Positions 8,280-19,751 of a stretch of 64,000 nucleotides of DNA are shown piece by piece. The stretch lies in assembly GCA_001939145.1 (NCBI GenBank), contig LSRX01000174.1:538400-602399 (forward strand). Direction: 5' to 3'. Under the pieces are notes generated by a model. It was not told the origin of the DNA. It ran no database searches and was given only the letters and a program-made list of their open reading frames with translations. A program made the position numbers and the translations under genes. Within the stretch, counting starts at the first letter, position 1; every line of letters begins with the position of its first letter. The DNA comes from Symbiodinium microadriaticum. Taxonomy: Eukaryota; Sar; Dinophyceae; Suessiales; Symbiodiniaceae.

Positions 8280-8644
8280 AGGAAAGGCCACGCCACGCCC
8301 CAAGCCTTCACCCTGTTCCCTGGCCAACGATGGCAGGCCTCGCAGGCTCGCCGCACGGCATGTGCACAAGACTTATCTCCAAACCCCAATCCTCAGAACT
8401 CTTCTATGTCGAGCTTTTGTGATTCTGCTTACATTGGGGTGACTTTTTTCTTGTAGCGGCAAGCCTAGGTGGAGTCTCCACTATCCTGATGCAGGCAAAG
8501 CTCCTTCTTAAAAGCCTCGGAGGGCGCGGCTTGCAGCAGCGCGCAACCTAAGCCATGTTCGCAGGAGTCTGCCTCAGGTGTCCAAAGGCGGGGGGAATTC
8601 ATATATGGCAGAGATATCCGCGGTCTCACGGTGACTTGCCCTTC

Positions 8645-8662
8645 TTGTAGTAGTAGTAGTAG

Positions 8663-8698
<36 letters not shown>

Positions 8699-8949
8699 CA
8701 GCAGGAGTAGTAGTAGTAGTAGTAGTAGTAGTAGCAGCAGTAGTAGTAGTAGTAGTAGCAGTAGGAGTAGTAATAGTAGTAGTAGTAGTAGTAGTAGTAG
8801 TTGTAGTAGTAGTAGTCGTGGTCGTGGTCGTGGTCGTAGTCGTAGTCGTAGTCGTAGTCGTAGTCGTAGTCGTAGTCGTAGACGTAGTCGTAGTCGTAGT
8901 CGTAGTGGTAGTCGTAGTCGTTTTCGTAGTCGTTTTCGTAGTAGTAGTC

Positions 8950-8994
<45 letters not shown>

Positions 8995-9095
8995 CTAGTA
9001 CTAGTACTAGTACTAGTACTAGTACTAGTACTAGTACTAGTACTAGTACTACTGGTAGTGGTAGTGGTAGTGGTAGTGGTAGTGGACTAGTACCA
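8645..9095. repeat. AGT/CGT/ACTAGT trinucleotide microsatellite
   Basis: About 450 bases of AGT triplets grading into CGTAGT hexamers, then ACTAGT, then AGTGGT. It produces long poly-Ser and poly-Val ORFs that are not genes. The MITE at 9100 is inserted at its right edge, where GTA-type sequence resumes. Confidence 0.95.
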
Positions 9096-9099
9096 GTAC

Positions 9100-9205
9100 T
9101 ACGGTTGATGATATAAATCCTGCATGACCTTAAGGACCCTAAACTATGGGAATCATGGTATATTCTTTATTATGGGTAATGCAGGATTTATATCATCAAC
9201 CGTAG
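9100..9205. mobile_element. Foldback MITE, GGTTGATGATATAAATCC family, copy 2 (best)
   Basis: Terminal inverted repeats CGGTTGATGATATAAATCCT and AGGATTTATATCATCAACCG are perfect over 22 bases. The interior has CCTTAAGGACCCTAAACTAT and TTCTTTATTATGGG. About 105 bases, no ORF. Flanking GTACTA/TAGTAC words extend the palindrome into the microsatellite. Confidence 0.85.
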
Positions 9206-9314
9206 TACTAGTACTGACCAGTACTGGTACTCGTACTGTGCTAGTCGTTTGGATTGCTTTCGACAACAAACCATGGCATGAAATCATCGGGAGTTAGTGA
9301 TCTAGTTATATACA

Positions 9315-9400
9315 TATATGCACATATATATATATATACATATATATGTGTGTGTACGTATGTATGTATGTATGTATGTATGTATGTATGTATGTATGTG
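9315..9400. repeat. AT and GTAT microsatellites
   Basis: TATATACA-type run followed by nine or so TATG units. Confidence 0.95.
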
Positions 9401-9971
9401 TGTGTACGTGTTTGCTTGGTTCGAGAGTCACAGTTGGAGCTTTTTGTCCCTTTCCTTTGCAGCGTCGCAGCAGTAGCCTGCGTCCTCAGTGTCCTGCCAT
9501 AGTCTCCACATTCCCGGAACAGTGGGGTTCCTGAAGAGGCACAGCGGAATGCTATCTGTACCTGCGACACAGCGACAACTTCGGGCCACCCGGGCCCTCT
9601 ATTCTTTGGGAAAGGATATGTGGTTTTAGAGACTCCGCCACATGTACAATTGATGAGAAAGTCAAGCCTAGAGTGCTGTCCGGAAGCATGCTTTCATCCC
9701 GTCGGAATACTGCTTACTGCATGTCAGATCGGGCTCTAAACTCCTGCGCCTGTGTCAACAGCACGAAGTAGTCATCAGAGTGCACAGAAAGATGGTGCCC
9801 ACCAGCTTAGCTGCTTGAGCGACCCGTAGTTCGTGAAAAACCCCATGGCCGCCAAGCAGATTGCAGAGTAGATAAACGAGCCAGATGCGATGATTCCCGA
9901 AAGCAGAAGTCACTTAAGCCCCAAGATTTCATGAACTTAATATGACCTGTGAAAACCCAGGGTATCTTGGA

Positions 9972-10184
9972 CTAGAGCCCTTGAACCTCTGAGAATGCAG
10001 AGCCCGAAGAGGCTGGGATGACCGACGCCGCATCTCTCAATTTACATGGGAGTCGACGGATCCGACCTCCGAGCAACAAGCCATCAAAGGTGCGCTTTGC
10101 TAGGGGCTTCGCATCATAATAATCACGACATGTCAGCAGCACGCGAATATCATCCTGTGCTATGATGTTCATGCTCCTCCACAT
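9972..10184 (-). CDS. Possible minus-strand terminal exon, unknown product
   Basis: Minus frame MNIIAQDDIRVLLTCRDYYD then AKPLAKRTFDGLLLGGRIRR, ending in a TAG; 70 codons. A + strand frame at 9991-10119 (ENAEPEEAGMTDAASLNLHG...) is also plausible, so the strand is not settled. Confidence 0.35.
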   Translation of the reverse strand: MWRSMNIIAQDDIRVLLTCRDYYDAKPLAKRTFDGLLLGGRIRRLPCKLRDAASVIPASSGSAFSEVQGL

Positions 10185-10852
10185 TTATCTTCACGGAAGA
10201 AACATGCTAAGAAATAATACCAAGATTTAGCACCATGATCGTCGTCATCATCATCACCACCATCATGGTTCTTGCGGCAGGTCAGTACCGCCATCATGGG
10301 TGCACTCATGTTCGTTGTAATCATCCCCCGCAGCGTCATCATCGCTTCATATGCTACAGTTATACATATATATATATATATAGAGATATATCGTGGGCAC
10401 CACTCTGCTATATGCACCCGAAACAAGAAGGGCCATTCATCAAATCAGCAGGTAGCAGCCAAACCGAAGATACTTTGCGGATTCCGGCTGACACAATTAG
10501 TTGACATTGGGCTGGACCTCCCCGCAGTGATAATGAGCTGAGAGATGGATGACAAGTTCTCGTCCTGAGAAGAATCATCGTTCATGTCAACAGTAGGGAC
10601 ACCAGTAGCATTACTGTTCAACCTACAAAGTCATCAAGACGTGTTGTTGTTATCAATGCAACAAAGTATGGCTGGTGACCACCGATAAGCTGTCATACAC
10701 AATCGTACTACTCAGAGAAATGATGAGTAAGGCGACTAGGATCAACAGTTGGTTCCCTTTATGCTGCAAGTAGATGCATAAGGATAATGCTACAAGAACA
10801 GCTATCTTTATGCTTTAAGCAAAATTGGTGCATGAATCTTGTTTTCACGCAG

Positions 10853-10926
10853 GCGTGTTCGTGGCGGCCGTCGCCTCTTTGAAGGAGCGAGCTGACAGGG
10901 AACAAGATAGACGGAAATTTAGTTAG
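10853..10926 (+). CDS. Probable terminal exon, unknown product
   Basis: Acceptor TTGTTTTCACGCAG, then VFVAAVASLKERADREQDRR and KFS, stop TAG. A strong pyrimidine tract and a charged helical tail make a convincing last exon. No family recognised. Confidence 0.42.
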
Positions 10927-11018
10927 GGCTCAGTGTGTTTACAGCGGGCCTGTTCCCACAGGGCTTTGGGTTTAGATTTGCTGGTGTCATGTTGGCTTAT
11001 GGTTGTCTCGTTTGGCAG

Positions 11019-11145
11019 ACTACTTGGCATCAAAACCTGAAGCTTCCGAGAGGAGTATGTTGCTGCAGCACGCTAGCGGTCTCCCGATGACCATATTGTA
11101 TGACCTGGCAATGAGCATGAGTATGGATAACAATATCTGGAAGAG
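11019..11145 (+). CDS. Probable coding exon, unknown product
   Basis: Acceptor TCTCGTTTGGCAG, then YLASKPEASERSMLLQHASG, then LPMTILYDLAMSMSMDNNIW, donor AGAG|GTAGCG. 127 bases, no stop. Next exon uncertain: three readings of 11240-11330 are plausible. Confidence 0.45.
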
Positions 11146-11249
11146 GTAGCGATGACGAAAGGCGACATCTGGATTTGACGAATGTCGATCAGTATGGAAA
11201 CGGATAAGTAACACCCATGCTGCTACCCTCATTCCTGAGTAGGTCCTCT

Positions 11250-11656
11250 AGCACATCCTGCATGACCAATACATGCCCATCCGATGCAGTGCGGCCATTG
11301 GGAGCAAGCAAGAGGTTTTGAGTGCGTTTCGTAGTTATGTTCTCGGTACAGTAACATTGAAGGAAGCACTTATGCATGGCGGGACAGACCGCCTCAAGTT
11401 CTCAGCGCATTATCGTAATGTGTTTTCAAATGTACATTGCAGACACTCGTGTTTGCTCGCTCTTCATGCAGACTTCCTACATGTGCAGACTTCCTACATA
11501 TTCATACAGACAAAGAAAAACCAGCCGCGCAGCGATCTGTGCACATGCTTTGGCTTTCCCGAGGAAATACCTTCGAGTCAAAGTTTGTGCAACGGCACAT
11601 ATTCACACATCCCTACTGATGATCTTGCAAACAATGGTCGATACGCACTCTTCTGA
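11250..11656 (+). CDS. Possible exon(s), unknown product
   Basis: After CTCTAG the frame reads HILHDQYMPIRCSAAIGSKQ and stays open to 11654; the part to about 11410 (EVLSAFRSYVLGTVTLKEAL) looks protein-like. A minus-strand frame over 11189-11377 is equally long. Confidence 0.25.
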
Positions 11657-11944
11657 TACGAGCGCTGAACCCCTGCACCTGAAAACCCATATCCTCTCTT
11701 TCGCGCAAAGGAGAGTGGCTTCGCCGTCCACAGGGCGATCTCGCGTCTTCAGGAGATGCAGACAGCCCCGTCCTTACACCAGCATCAACGACGACGACCA
11801 CCACCACATCTTCTGAGCAGATCGCTAATATTGACGAACACAGTCACTAACCACCAGCACCGCCGCCACCATCATCATGCTCCTCTTCTGACCATCATGG
11901 CAGTAGCTGCTAGAGGATAGCAACAAGCAGAAGACGGACGAACA

Positions 11945-12121
11945 ATTATTAGTAGCAGTTGCATTTGCAGTAGTAGTAGCAGAGTAGTAGCAGTAGCAGT
12001 AGCAGTAGCAGTAGCAGTAGCAGTAGCAGTAGCAGTAGCAGTAGCAGTAGGAGTAGGAGTAGGAGTAGCAGTAGGAGTAGGAGTAGGAGTAGGAGTAGGA
12101 GTAGGAGTAGGAGGAGTAGTG

Positions 12122-12179
<58 letters not shown>

Positions 12180-12207
12180 CAGTAGTAGTAGCAGGACTTG
12201 TAGTAGC

Positions 12208-12245
<38 letters not shown>

Positions 12246-12420
12246 CAGCAGCAGCAGCAGTAGTGGTAGGAGTCGGAGTCGGAGTCGGATCAGGAGCGGG
12301 AGCGGGAGTGGGAGTAAGAGTAGCATGGAGGATTTGGAGTAGGAGTAGTAGTCGTCGTCGTCGCCGCAGCAGCACGAAGATGAAGAGCAGTAGTAGGAGT
12401 AGCAGTAGCAGTAGGGGTGC
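11945..12420. repeat. AGC/AGT/GGAGTA compound microsatellite
   Basis: Long trinucleotide and hexanucleotide tracts giving poly-Thr/Ala and poly-Leu frames on the minus strand and poly-Val on the plus strand. No gene. Confidence 0.95.
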
Positions 12421-12494
12421 TCGTCGTCATCGTCGCACAGCAGTCATAGCTGCAGAAGTTGGTGGCGAGGACGTTGAGGACTGCTGAGCTTCAA

Positions 12495-12935
12495 GATGCT
12501 GGTGATGATGATGATGCTGAGGATGATGAGGTCGCAGATAATGACATGCTGTCCGTCTTAATCGGACATGAAGACGACGGTGTTGTCTACACGACGAATG
12601 ACGGCGATGATGATGATGATGATGACGATGATGATGATGATGATGATGATGATGTTTTTTTGATGCTGGTTAGATGATATGATGATATGATGGCATTATG
12701 ATGATGGTGATGATGACGATGTTGATGATGGTGTTGATGACGACGATGACCTGATGATGTTGAAGGTAGCTATGAATAGGGTTATGGTGACGGTAAAGAT
12801 GATGCCGAGGAGATCGATGAGTGCTAGCATGATTAATGCGAGGCCAGGTTGGTGGTGGTGATGATGACGGTAATGATGATGACGATGTTGACGATGATGA
12901 TGGTGATGATAGTGGCGATGATGAGGCCCGGGAGG
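12495..12935. repeat. GAT-rich microsatellite region
   Basis: GATGAT tracts, densest at 12604-12652, with interspersed GACGAT. The acidic poly-Asp ORF at 12459-12677 is a repeat translation. Confidence 0.95.
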
Positions 12936-13159
12936 TGATATCGGCTTCATCCTTTCTCAGTCAGCGCTTCACTGCATCATAACATGTATCTGTACCTGCA
13001 TCGCATCCCCACTACAATCATGTATTCGGCTACATGCGACTCTGTATACATGCGTGCATACATGTGTGTCTGAAATACAGAGGGTTTGCATGTCAGCCCC
13101 AGATGTTTGGGATCAGTTCTCATCCCCTAAACTCTAAACCCTGAACCTTGATGCCCAAG

Positions 13160-13207
13160 GTGGCTTTCCAGGAAGCCCACTGCGAGAAGCACGGACTGGC
13201 AAACTGA
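13160..13207 (+). CDS. Small terminal exon after a CCCTAAA run
   Basis: CCTAAACTCTAAACCCTGAACC is followed by GCCCAAG|G, then VAFQEAHCEKHGLAN and a TGA. Another case of an acceptor shortly after telomere-like repeats. The rest of the gene would lie to the left; not found. Confidence 0.3.
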   Translation: MAFQEAHCEKHGLAN

Positions 13208-13860
13208 GGGACCCAACCTCAGCAAGCCAGGATTGAGCATTAAGAGCGCGACAGGGTTTGATGCAGATCCCTAAAAGAATACTTGATGTATGGGGTCTTT
13301 CACCACAATCGTAAAGACCCAACTATGTTTGATGTTTAGATGAGGGTCTCTCTTTTTTTCCTGAGTTTGCCGGTACTCAGCAGCTCCCGACTTTCCGTCA
13401 AACACGCAGCCCTGTAAGACCCATGCTAACGGCAATGAAGTCCTTTATGAATGCCCCGAACGCGGGTTATCGCTTAAGGGGTAGGGCCCTCTTCAAGGGC
13501 TCCATACGTTGGATCCATTAATTGGGGTCTGGGTGTCAGTCAAGACCCGACCTGCAATCGCGTCGTCATTCTGAGGTGTTGCTTCGTGACACAGAGCACT
13601 GGACCCCATCAAGTGCGACAGCTGACGATGGTGGAGGCCGTGCTTGCTACAGAAGCCTTTCGCACAAAAACAGCTGGAAGTCGATGTCGTGCATTCAAGG
13701 AGTAAGCTACTGCTGCGTAGAGAAGGCTGAATGTATTGATAGCCGATACAGCGCCTGAGCGGGCCCCGGCTTGCATCACTAACTCAACTGTTCAGATTGC
13801 ATTCGGCATCCTTCATAAGCAGGCCACTCTTGCCCGTCTATTCTCCATGCTAAAGCTTCT

Positions 13861-14240
13861 TTGACACAGACAGTTGACAACAAAATCGCTCCTTCCGACA
13901 TCGGATCCTCTCCAAGTCCAGGCCTTTCTGCCTTGCCGACGAGCCGAAGCCCTGAGAGCATGAGTCCGGACCGCGACCACCATGAATCGGAGATGTCAGG
14001 AAGCAAGTCTTCAAGGCCCCGCGCGAGCCTGGAGTTGCACCGAACATAGATGCTGCAGACCAAAGCGAAAGCAACAAGCAGACCCAGACAGAGACACAGG
14101 CACATCCGTTCGCCAAGATCATGAGTGCCAGAACCAGGCCCAGAGCTCTGAAGGCCAAAGGGCCTCAGATGGGAGCGGAGGAAGATCCCACGAGTCGGTG
14201 CTGCAAGCGACTGCGGCTTTGCGCGATTGTCTCGGTCTGA
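13861..14240 (+). CDS. Coding island, disordered Ser/Pro/Gln-rich protein
   Basis: Two overlapping + frames look protein-like: 13861-14049 (APSDIGSSPSPGLSALPTSR...) and 13986-14240 (APNIDAADQSESNKQTQTET, then RTRPRALKAKGPQMGAEEDP). A splice or frameshift between them would be needed to use both. The opposite strand reads as hydrophobic only because it complements Gln/Glu/Lys codons. No family recognised. Confidence 0.35.
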
Positions 14241-14663
14241 CTGAACTTTTCACACTCGATTCGTTCACGACTTACTTGCCACACGTGTAGAAAAGTATAT
14301 AATGGCTGGCTACGACTACGAGTATAAGTTTAAGGATGTGGGGCTCCAACGCATGATCTGAGGTTGATGCACCAAAGTGCGTCGTAGAGGACTTGACTAT
14401 ACTACAATAAATGCAGCAGCCTTGCCAAACTGTATATTTTGCCCTTCGCTAGCCGCATAGACTTGTTCGGCCTGCGGTCTCTCGCAAAGCTGAGCACTAC
14501 TGGCAGGATGTCGACGACTTCCAGCTGTAGAAGATCTTATAGCAACAGCAATCGTAATGGTACTGATCGTCATATATACTGACAGCATAAGTAGTAGTAA
14601 CAATGCGACCATACATGATAGATCTTCACGATAAGGAAGAATACGGCTTCCAGTCTCATCTCA

Positions 14664-15019
14664 TCCGCTGTGGACGTGCTGACACTGGGCCATAGCCTGC
14701 AGGATGCTGCAAAAAAGGGTCACCTAGCTGGTCTCTTTGGTGCTGCACCCTGGATGGGGCATAATGAGGAAGTCTGGATACGGAGCATAGGATTCATCGC
14801 ATCCGGGTATTTGCAGCGACGGCAGCTTTGTGAAATCCCAGCCCTAATGGGCCTGCCACTTTACATTGCAGGGAATAAGGCCCACGTGTCACAATCGAAA
14901 CGGAGGCTGTCCTTGCCAACCTCGAAGAGAATGCCCGAGCCAACGCCGACAGGGTCTCTCCAGCCATGTGGCTGCAAATCGTGGAGTATGTCGAGTTTGT
15001 CTGCGATCTTACGTCTTAA
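14664..15019 (+). CDS. Coding island with one or two exons, unknown product
   Basis: Frame at 14670 gives VDVLTLGHSLQDAAKKGHLA then GLFGAAPWMGHNEEVW. In another frame 14879-15019 reads VTIETEAVLANLEENARANA then DRVSPAMWLQIVEYVEFVCD before a TAA, a strongly helical stretch after an AG (AATAAG). Both are likely parts of one gene with a short intron around 14800-14878. Confidence 0.4.
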
Positions 15020-15640
15020 AGGCTGAAGTAGGAACAGTCGTGTACACGGCCGACGTAGATGCAGGCATATCCACACAAAGGTACATTGACAACTAGTGCG
15101 AACAGCGCACAAGAGAAGTGTACGAACAAGCAACCATGCGTGCCGCACGTGTATAGACTTTTGACACAGCAGGATGTGTGGAAACGCAAGCAAACACAAG
15201 TACAGATGCCTGCCTGTATAGATACATAAACCCCCACCTCTCCGAAGTCATGCAGACGTTTGGAAGCTTGCAGGCTCCAAGTTCCCCTGCTTTGGCCTTG
15301 CCGGGGGAAACCATTTTTGGGCTTGTGGTTGTCTTCCCCACACTCTGTCTGAATGCCTTCCGTCGTTCAGGAGCCTAGACTTCTATGCCTGAGCCTTTTC
15401 TCCTCAGGTTGAGCTGCAAGTTTGCAAGCTGATTTGGGAGGACTGTGGCTAGCGGTGCAGTCCACGAGAGGGGTTGATGTTGAACCCGCTGATCCACAAG
15501 ACTGGGGTGCGAAGCTGGATACAGGGTCCTGGGTCTTATCGAACCAGTCATCTTTGTCGATGACTTTTTGGTCTTCTTCTTTCGCTCTTGCGACTAGGAG
15601 TCATGACCGCAAACTCCAAGACCACTGAATCGCTGCAAGA
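15020..15640. other. No confident gene
   Basis: Mixed sequence with short overlapping frames on both strands. Nothing supported. Confidence 0.4.
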
Positions 15641-15647
15641 AAATATG

Positions 15648-15752
15648 AGATTTTCCGAAAATTAGGGTGCCTTATTTTGGGGTCCTTATAGTAAGCATCC
15701 TACTATATTTAAGGGTGCTATATTAGGGTCCCCTATTTTCGGAAACCCCCAT
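15648..15752. mobile_element. Foldback element, TTTCCGAAAATTAGGG family, copy 2
   Basis: Ends TTTTCCGAAAATTAGGGT and CCCCTATTTTCGGAAACC form a clean terminal inverted repeat. The interior matches the copy at 1541-1638. About 105 bases, no ORF. Confidence 0.75.
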
Positions 15753-16235
15753 GTTTGCTTTGAGCCTTTTCTCGAATGTAAGGCAACTGTCACGGCCGCG
15801 CGCATCTCCTCTATTTACACCTTCCAGCAATCCTGCCAACTCGTCACTTTAACCGAGAATGCCGGGCTCTTAGTCTGAGTAAAGGAACCCGTTAAGGAGC
15901 CCCTTAAACCCTTATAAGCCAAAAACCTTCAAGAGATCTCTGGCAGTAGCAGGACAAGTTGGAACATAATGAAGGGATGTCTCCCTGCCGCCGCTATTCC
16001 AGGTTTCTGTGGTGGGAGAGAATGATGCTCCAAGTTTGTGGCTTCGGAGTAATTTGGGAGTTTCAAGAAACGAGGGAACCCATTATCAGTCCTGATCAGT
16101 AGGAGGCTACCTACACGGACCCGCAAAATAAAGCAGCCGTAGTATTGATGAACCCCATCCTGGACCGCTTCTTGCAGGAGCTGCTCGATGGCTCTGCACC
16201 TCCTCCCGCCGAGGTCCGGTCGAACCAGGGGAGCT

Positions 16236-16290
16236 CTGGGGTTTAAGGTTTAGGGTTTAGGGTTTAAGGTTTAGGGTTTAGGGCCTCCTC
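16236..16290. repeat. TTTAGGG/TTTAAGG array
   Basis: Seven or so units on the + strand. Confidence 0.85.
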
Positions 16291-16711
16291 GTGTTCACGA
16301 TGCTGTGTGTTTTCGTTAGTGTTAGCAGGGGAGGTTATGGGGGGTTTTGGGGTTCAGGGTTGGTGATCTTCGATTTATTTGAGATTTCGGGACCTAAACC
16401 ATGTGTTGAGATATGGACTTCGGAAAGACCTTTCCCTCACTGTGCAATGTTTGCTTTATTGACTGGATTTTGGTTTCGCTTGGTACGGTTAAAGCACTGG
16501 CTCTTCATGACAGCCTCTGCTTGAGAAATTACTGCCGCCGCTGGAAAAAATTCGTTGTTCCCGCGCGTTCGCCTGCGGAACATGTGGGCGAACCGGTTCT
16601 CCTGCCTGAAGCCTGAATTCTCAGATGCGCGTGGCTACACACATGCCGATTCACCATCAGACCCCCTAGCCTAAACCCCGAACCCTAAACCCAAGCCTAA
16701 CTTCGGCTCAG

Positions 16712-16777
16712 GAGATCGACTTGATGCTCGGCTCGGATGTGATCTGGGGCTGCAACCCCAGCAGAATTCACGCATGA
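16712..16777 (+). CDS. Small terminal exon after a CCCTAAA run
   Basis: CCCTAAACCCAAGCC is followed within 20 bases by acceptor CGGCTCAG, then EIDLMLGSDVIWGCNPSRIH and A, stop TGA. Same architecture as 13160 and 4265. Unknown product. Confidence 0.35.
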   Translation, partial: EIDLMLGSDVIWGCNPSRIHA

Positions 16778-17229
16778 TCACAGGGTTCGAGAGCAGCCAG
16801 CGGTCTCAAGGCTTCGGGGTCAATGTTGATGCAAAGGCATGTTGGTGTAGGGGCATTTCCTAGAGTCCTAGAGGACCTACAGCGTTCGCCCGGGAATGTT
16901 TCCCGTTCACTCGAAAAGCTCCAGTTTTCTTCTTTGCAATCAGCAAACCCTTGTCTTGTTCCCTAAACTTCACTTTAAATCAATGTTTTGTAAGCCTCAA
17001 GCCTCAAGCTCGTCAGCAAGCAAGCTTCAAGAGGTTCCATCATCCCTTAAAGGGTCCGAATCCACGGATATCTGAGGTGACCGGGGTCCATTGGTGGCGC
17101 ACGTGGCCCGCCTGCTGGTGAGGCTCCCGTCTGCCTCTAGAGTCAATACCCCATTAGTGGAATATGCTCAATATGAATATTCACATACTTTAACAGCCTT
17201 AATGTACAGAGCTATTTGCTGTGATTCAA

Positions 17230-17336
17230 GGTATTCCTTCTCTCTCTCTCTCTCTCTCTGTCTCTTTCTCTCGACTTCTCCATCTCCCTCTCTCTCTCTC
17301 TCCCTCTCTCTCCAAACTCTCTCCTTCCCTTTCTCT
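17230..17336. repeat. CT microsatellite
   Basis: Interrupted CT/CTCCC tract. Confidence 0.95.
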
Positions 17337-17713
17337 CCTCATTCTCCATTTGCAGAGCCTAAAAACAACGGATTCAGGAGTTTCGGATTCAGGAATTGTC
17401 GAACACCGCAAAAAAAAGAGATAAACGAATTGCCCTCATATGTGAACATCGACCCCTTGACTTCGCAAGCAAACAATGGGAACATGCTGCAAGAGATCAT
17501 CCTGCACCTATGCCCTGTCATTTCGTGGGTATTGTAGAGTATTCGAGCCTCAAGTGATTTTGCTACTCGCCCTCGTGTATAGTCCATGCAAGTCGCACAC
17601 CGTGACAGTAGCTCCTGTTGAAGTTCTTTTTTTAGTCTTCATACGACCTGACAGACCTTTATGCATGTACACAACCTGAGAATGCGCTGAAGCCTTCACA
17701 TTCTGTAAATTCA

Positions 17714-18112
17714 ATGAAATCTTATCTAAGTGTAGTTTTTGTTTGGCTTCGTCATCGTTGTGAGGCCTGCCGGCTGGCTCGTGATCAGCGCACAGAAGGT
17801 TGGAAAGTTTCAAGGGCTCTGGGTTCAGGAATAACGTGTTTAGGTGTTTCATGCAGACATGGAGGATGTAAGGATTGGTCGAGGGATTCGGTCCTGGCCA
17901 AGGTGCACAGGCGCTTAGACCTTTCTGTCTCGCGACAAGCTTTTGTACCTGTGAATGCCAATGCTGCCCCTAATGAACAGCTTGAAGCCGAAGCCTACCA
18001 TCTCCTAACGCTGCAGACGCCCCAGCCCACCCAAGCCTGCAGCACCGAAGAATCTGGAACTTTGACCCCAAGTCCTCAGCCTAAATCACCCCAAAGCCAA
18101 ACTAGACCCTAA
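17714..18112 (+). CDS. Hypothetical protein, 132 codons
   Basis: Open from an ATG at 17714 to a TAA just inside CCCTAAACC. The C-terminal half (LAKVHRRLDLSVSRQAFVPV, then a Thr/Pro/Gln-rich tail) has natural composition. No domain recognised. It may be an exon with its true start further upstream. Confidence 0.4.
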   Translation: MKSYLSVVFVWLRHRCEACRLARDQRTEGWKVSRALGSGITCLGVSCRHGGCKDWSRDSVLAKVHRRLDLSVSRQAFVPVNANAAPNEQLEAEAYHLLTLQTPQPTQACSTEESGTLTPSPQPKSPQSQTRP

Positions 18113-18123
18113 ACCTTAGATGT

Positions 18124-18213
18124 ACGGTTGATGATATGAATCCTGCATTACCTATAATAAAGACTCCCACAGTTCAGGGTCCTTAAAGTAACGCAGGATT
18201 TATATCATCAACA
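18124..18213. mobile_element. Foldback MITE, GGTTGATGATATAAATCC family, copy 3
   Basis: CGGTTGATGATATGAATCCT and AGGATTTATATCATCAAC termini, with the internal CAGTTCAGGGTCCTTAAAGT word shared with copies 1 and 2. 90 bases. Confidence 0.8.
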
Positions 18214-18272
18214 GTTCTCCCGAATCACGACATTGGAATCCAGCAATTCCGTTTCTCTTTGCAACCCCCAAG

Positions 18273-18575
18273 ATGAATCAAGGGAACAGCTGTTTGACTT
18301 CAGTGACTTCCGAAAGCGATGCGTGTACGACAAGGATCCTTTTCAGCAATGTCTTTAAGCTCCCAGCAAGACGTCTGGAGTTTGGACCCTTGCTGCACAC
18401 CTTGCGCTGCCCACCCCCCCCCCCTCGTGATCACCCCGGCCTCAGGAAGCCGAAACCCTCGCAGGGCAACCGTCAACGTCGTAAGCCGTTGACAGGTCAG
18501 CTTCCAATCTGTGACACAAAAGCCTGCGGATCAGACTCGAAACGTATGGTAGAGGGTTATGCTCCTACTTGGTAG
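18273..18575 (+). CDS. Hypothetical protein, 100 codons
   Basis: ATG start, reads MNQGNSCLTSVTSESDACTT, later a Pro run and a basic segment. No domain. Weak evidence beyond length. Confidence 0.25.
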   Translation: MNQGNSCLTSVTSESDACTTRILFSNVFKLPARRLEFGPLLHTLRCPPPPPRDHPGLRKPKPSQGNRQRRKPLTGQLPICDTKACGSDSKRMVEGYAPTW

Positions 18576-19751
18576 CACTCTACGCACCACTATGTATGCT
18601 CATGCATTTCATTGTAAGTGCGAAGCAGATATCCTGAAGAACCGCCACCATCGACGGCCCGACAGGGAAGAGAAGGTCTCGATGCCTTTCAACAACTGCT
18701 TTGCAGGGGCCTCGGCAGGCACGGCAGGAGCTGTTGTTTAAAGTAGTCATCAACTTAAGAGTCGTCTCTGCCAGGCTTTCGCTGCGAAAGGGCCTAGCTT
18801 CACGGCTTCAGGCTTCAGGTGTGCAGTTCACGGTTTCAGCTTGGAGTGCCAGTGCTGAAGGTTTGGAGGGCTGCAGACTTCATGTGGACACCTCCAGCTT
18901 CCTCAAGTCTACAACAGGGGCTTTGTCATTGTCACTGGGACTCTCAACACTAAACCCCTGAACAAATCGCCTGGACCCTAAGCCATAGTAGAATGGATGC
19001 CATTATTTAGGGGTTTAGGGTTTAGGGTTCCACGTCCGATTGAGATCGCCAACTCCGAGGCTCGACAACTGCACCTCTTGGCCCTGCCTTCTCTATCGAG
19101 GTGCATAATAGGATCTAGGAGTGGCTTTGTCAGGGTGTCTAGGAGGCTAGTACGTAATTTTTGTGTTTTTTCTGGCTGGGTGGTTTTGGAATTGATAAGT
19201 TTCTAAGCTTTTGGGTTCTAGCACACGGTTCCCGGGCATGGAGTGAACGGGTCAGGGTTTAAGGTTCGAGCTTGAGGATCTTTGTGGCTCGGCCGGTTTG
19301 TCAAGGTTGTGATCTTGAAGCCAATTCTCGACTGGCCTTTTCAAGCTTTAAGATGCCGTGATTCCGAGGTGGCAAGCTTTGGGCGGAGCTCTATAGTAAT
19401 TAGGCTAGTCATGACTACTACTGCCGCGGTGACGACGGCCACGACCGCGACTTAGTTTGATAGTTGAAGATGGGAGCGGATTGTGATGTCATGTTCCTGC
19501 CTTGCTCCACTGTAGGCTTTCCCGCGATCCTGAACAAGAGCGGGTTCCTGCACATTCAGTATGTTAGCCGGCTTGGGCTGGGAGGGAGCGCCAACAACAT
19601 TGACATGATGTCGCTAGCCGTCAGTTTGAGCAAGAGCCGATCATGTCTCTATCGTTTTTTCAATGGTATTATAAATATTAGTATTAGATCTAGTACTGTT
19701 CTAAATATTCTGAATCTTCTGATAGCAACCCGCATCCGTCTTGCTACCCAG

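Noticed and set aside
8631..9116. 161-codon Ser-rich ORF and 90-codon Val-rich ORF
   Set aside because: Straight translations of the AGT microsatellite; homopolymeric, no unique sequence.
11875..12487. Thr/Ala-, Leu- and Val-rich ORFs of 120-166 codons
   Set aside because: Translations of AGC/AGT tracts in several frames at once.
13850..14158. Minus-strand ORF with signal-peptide-like N-terminus
   Set aside because: It is the complement of a Gln/Glu/Lys-rich + strand frame, which automatically reads as hydrophobic.
18640..18741. Mitochondrial carrier fragment (FNNCFAGASAGTAGAVV)
   Set aside because: Resembles the start of a carrier repeat, but no PxDxxKxR motif could be found downstream and the frame stops at once; chance not excluded.
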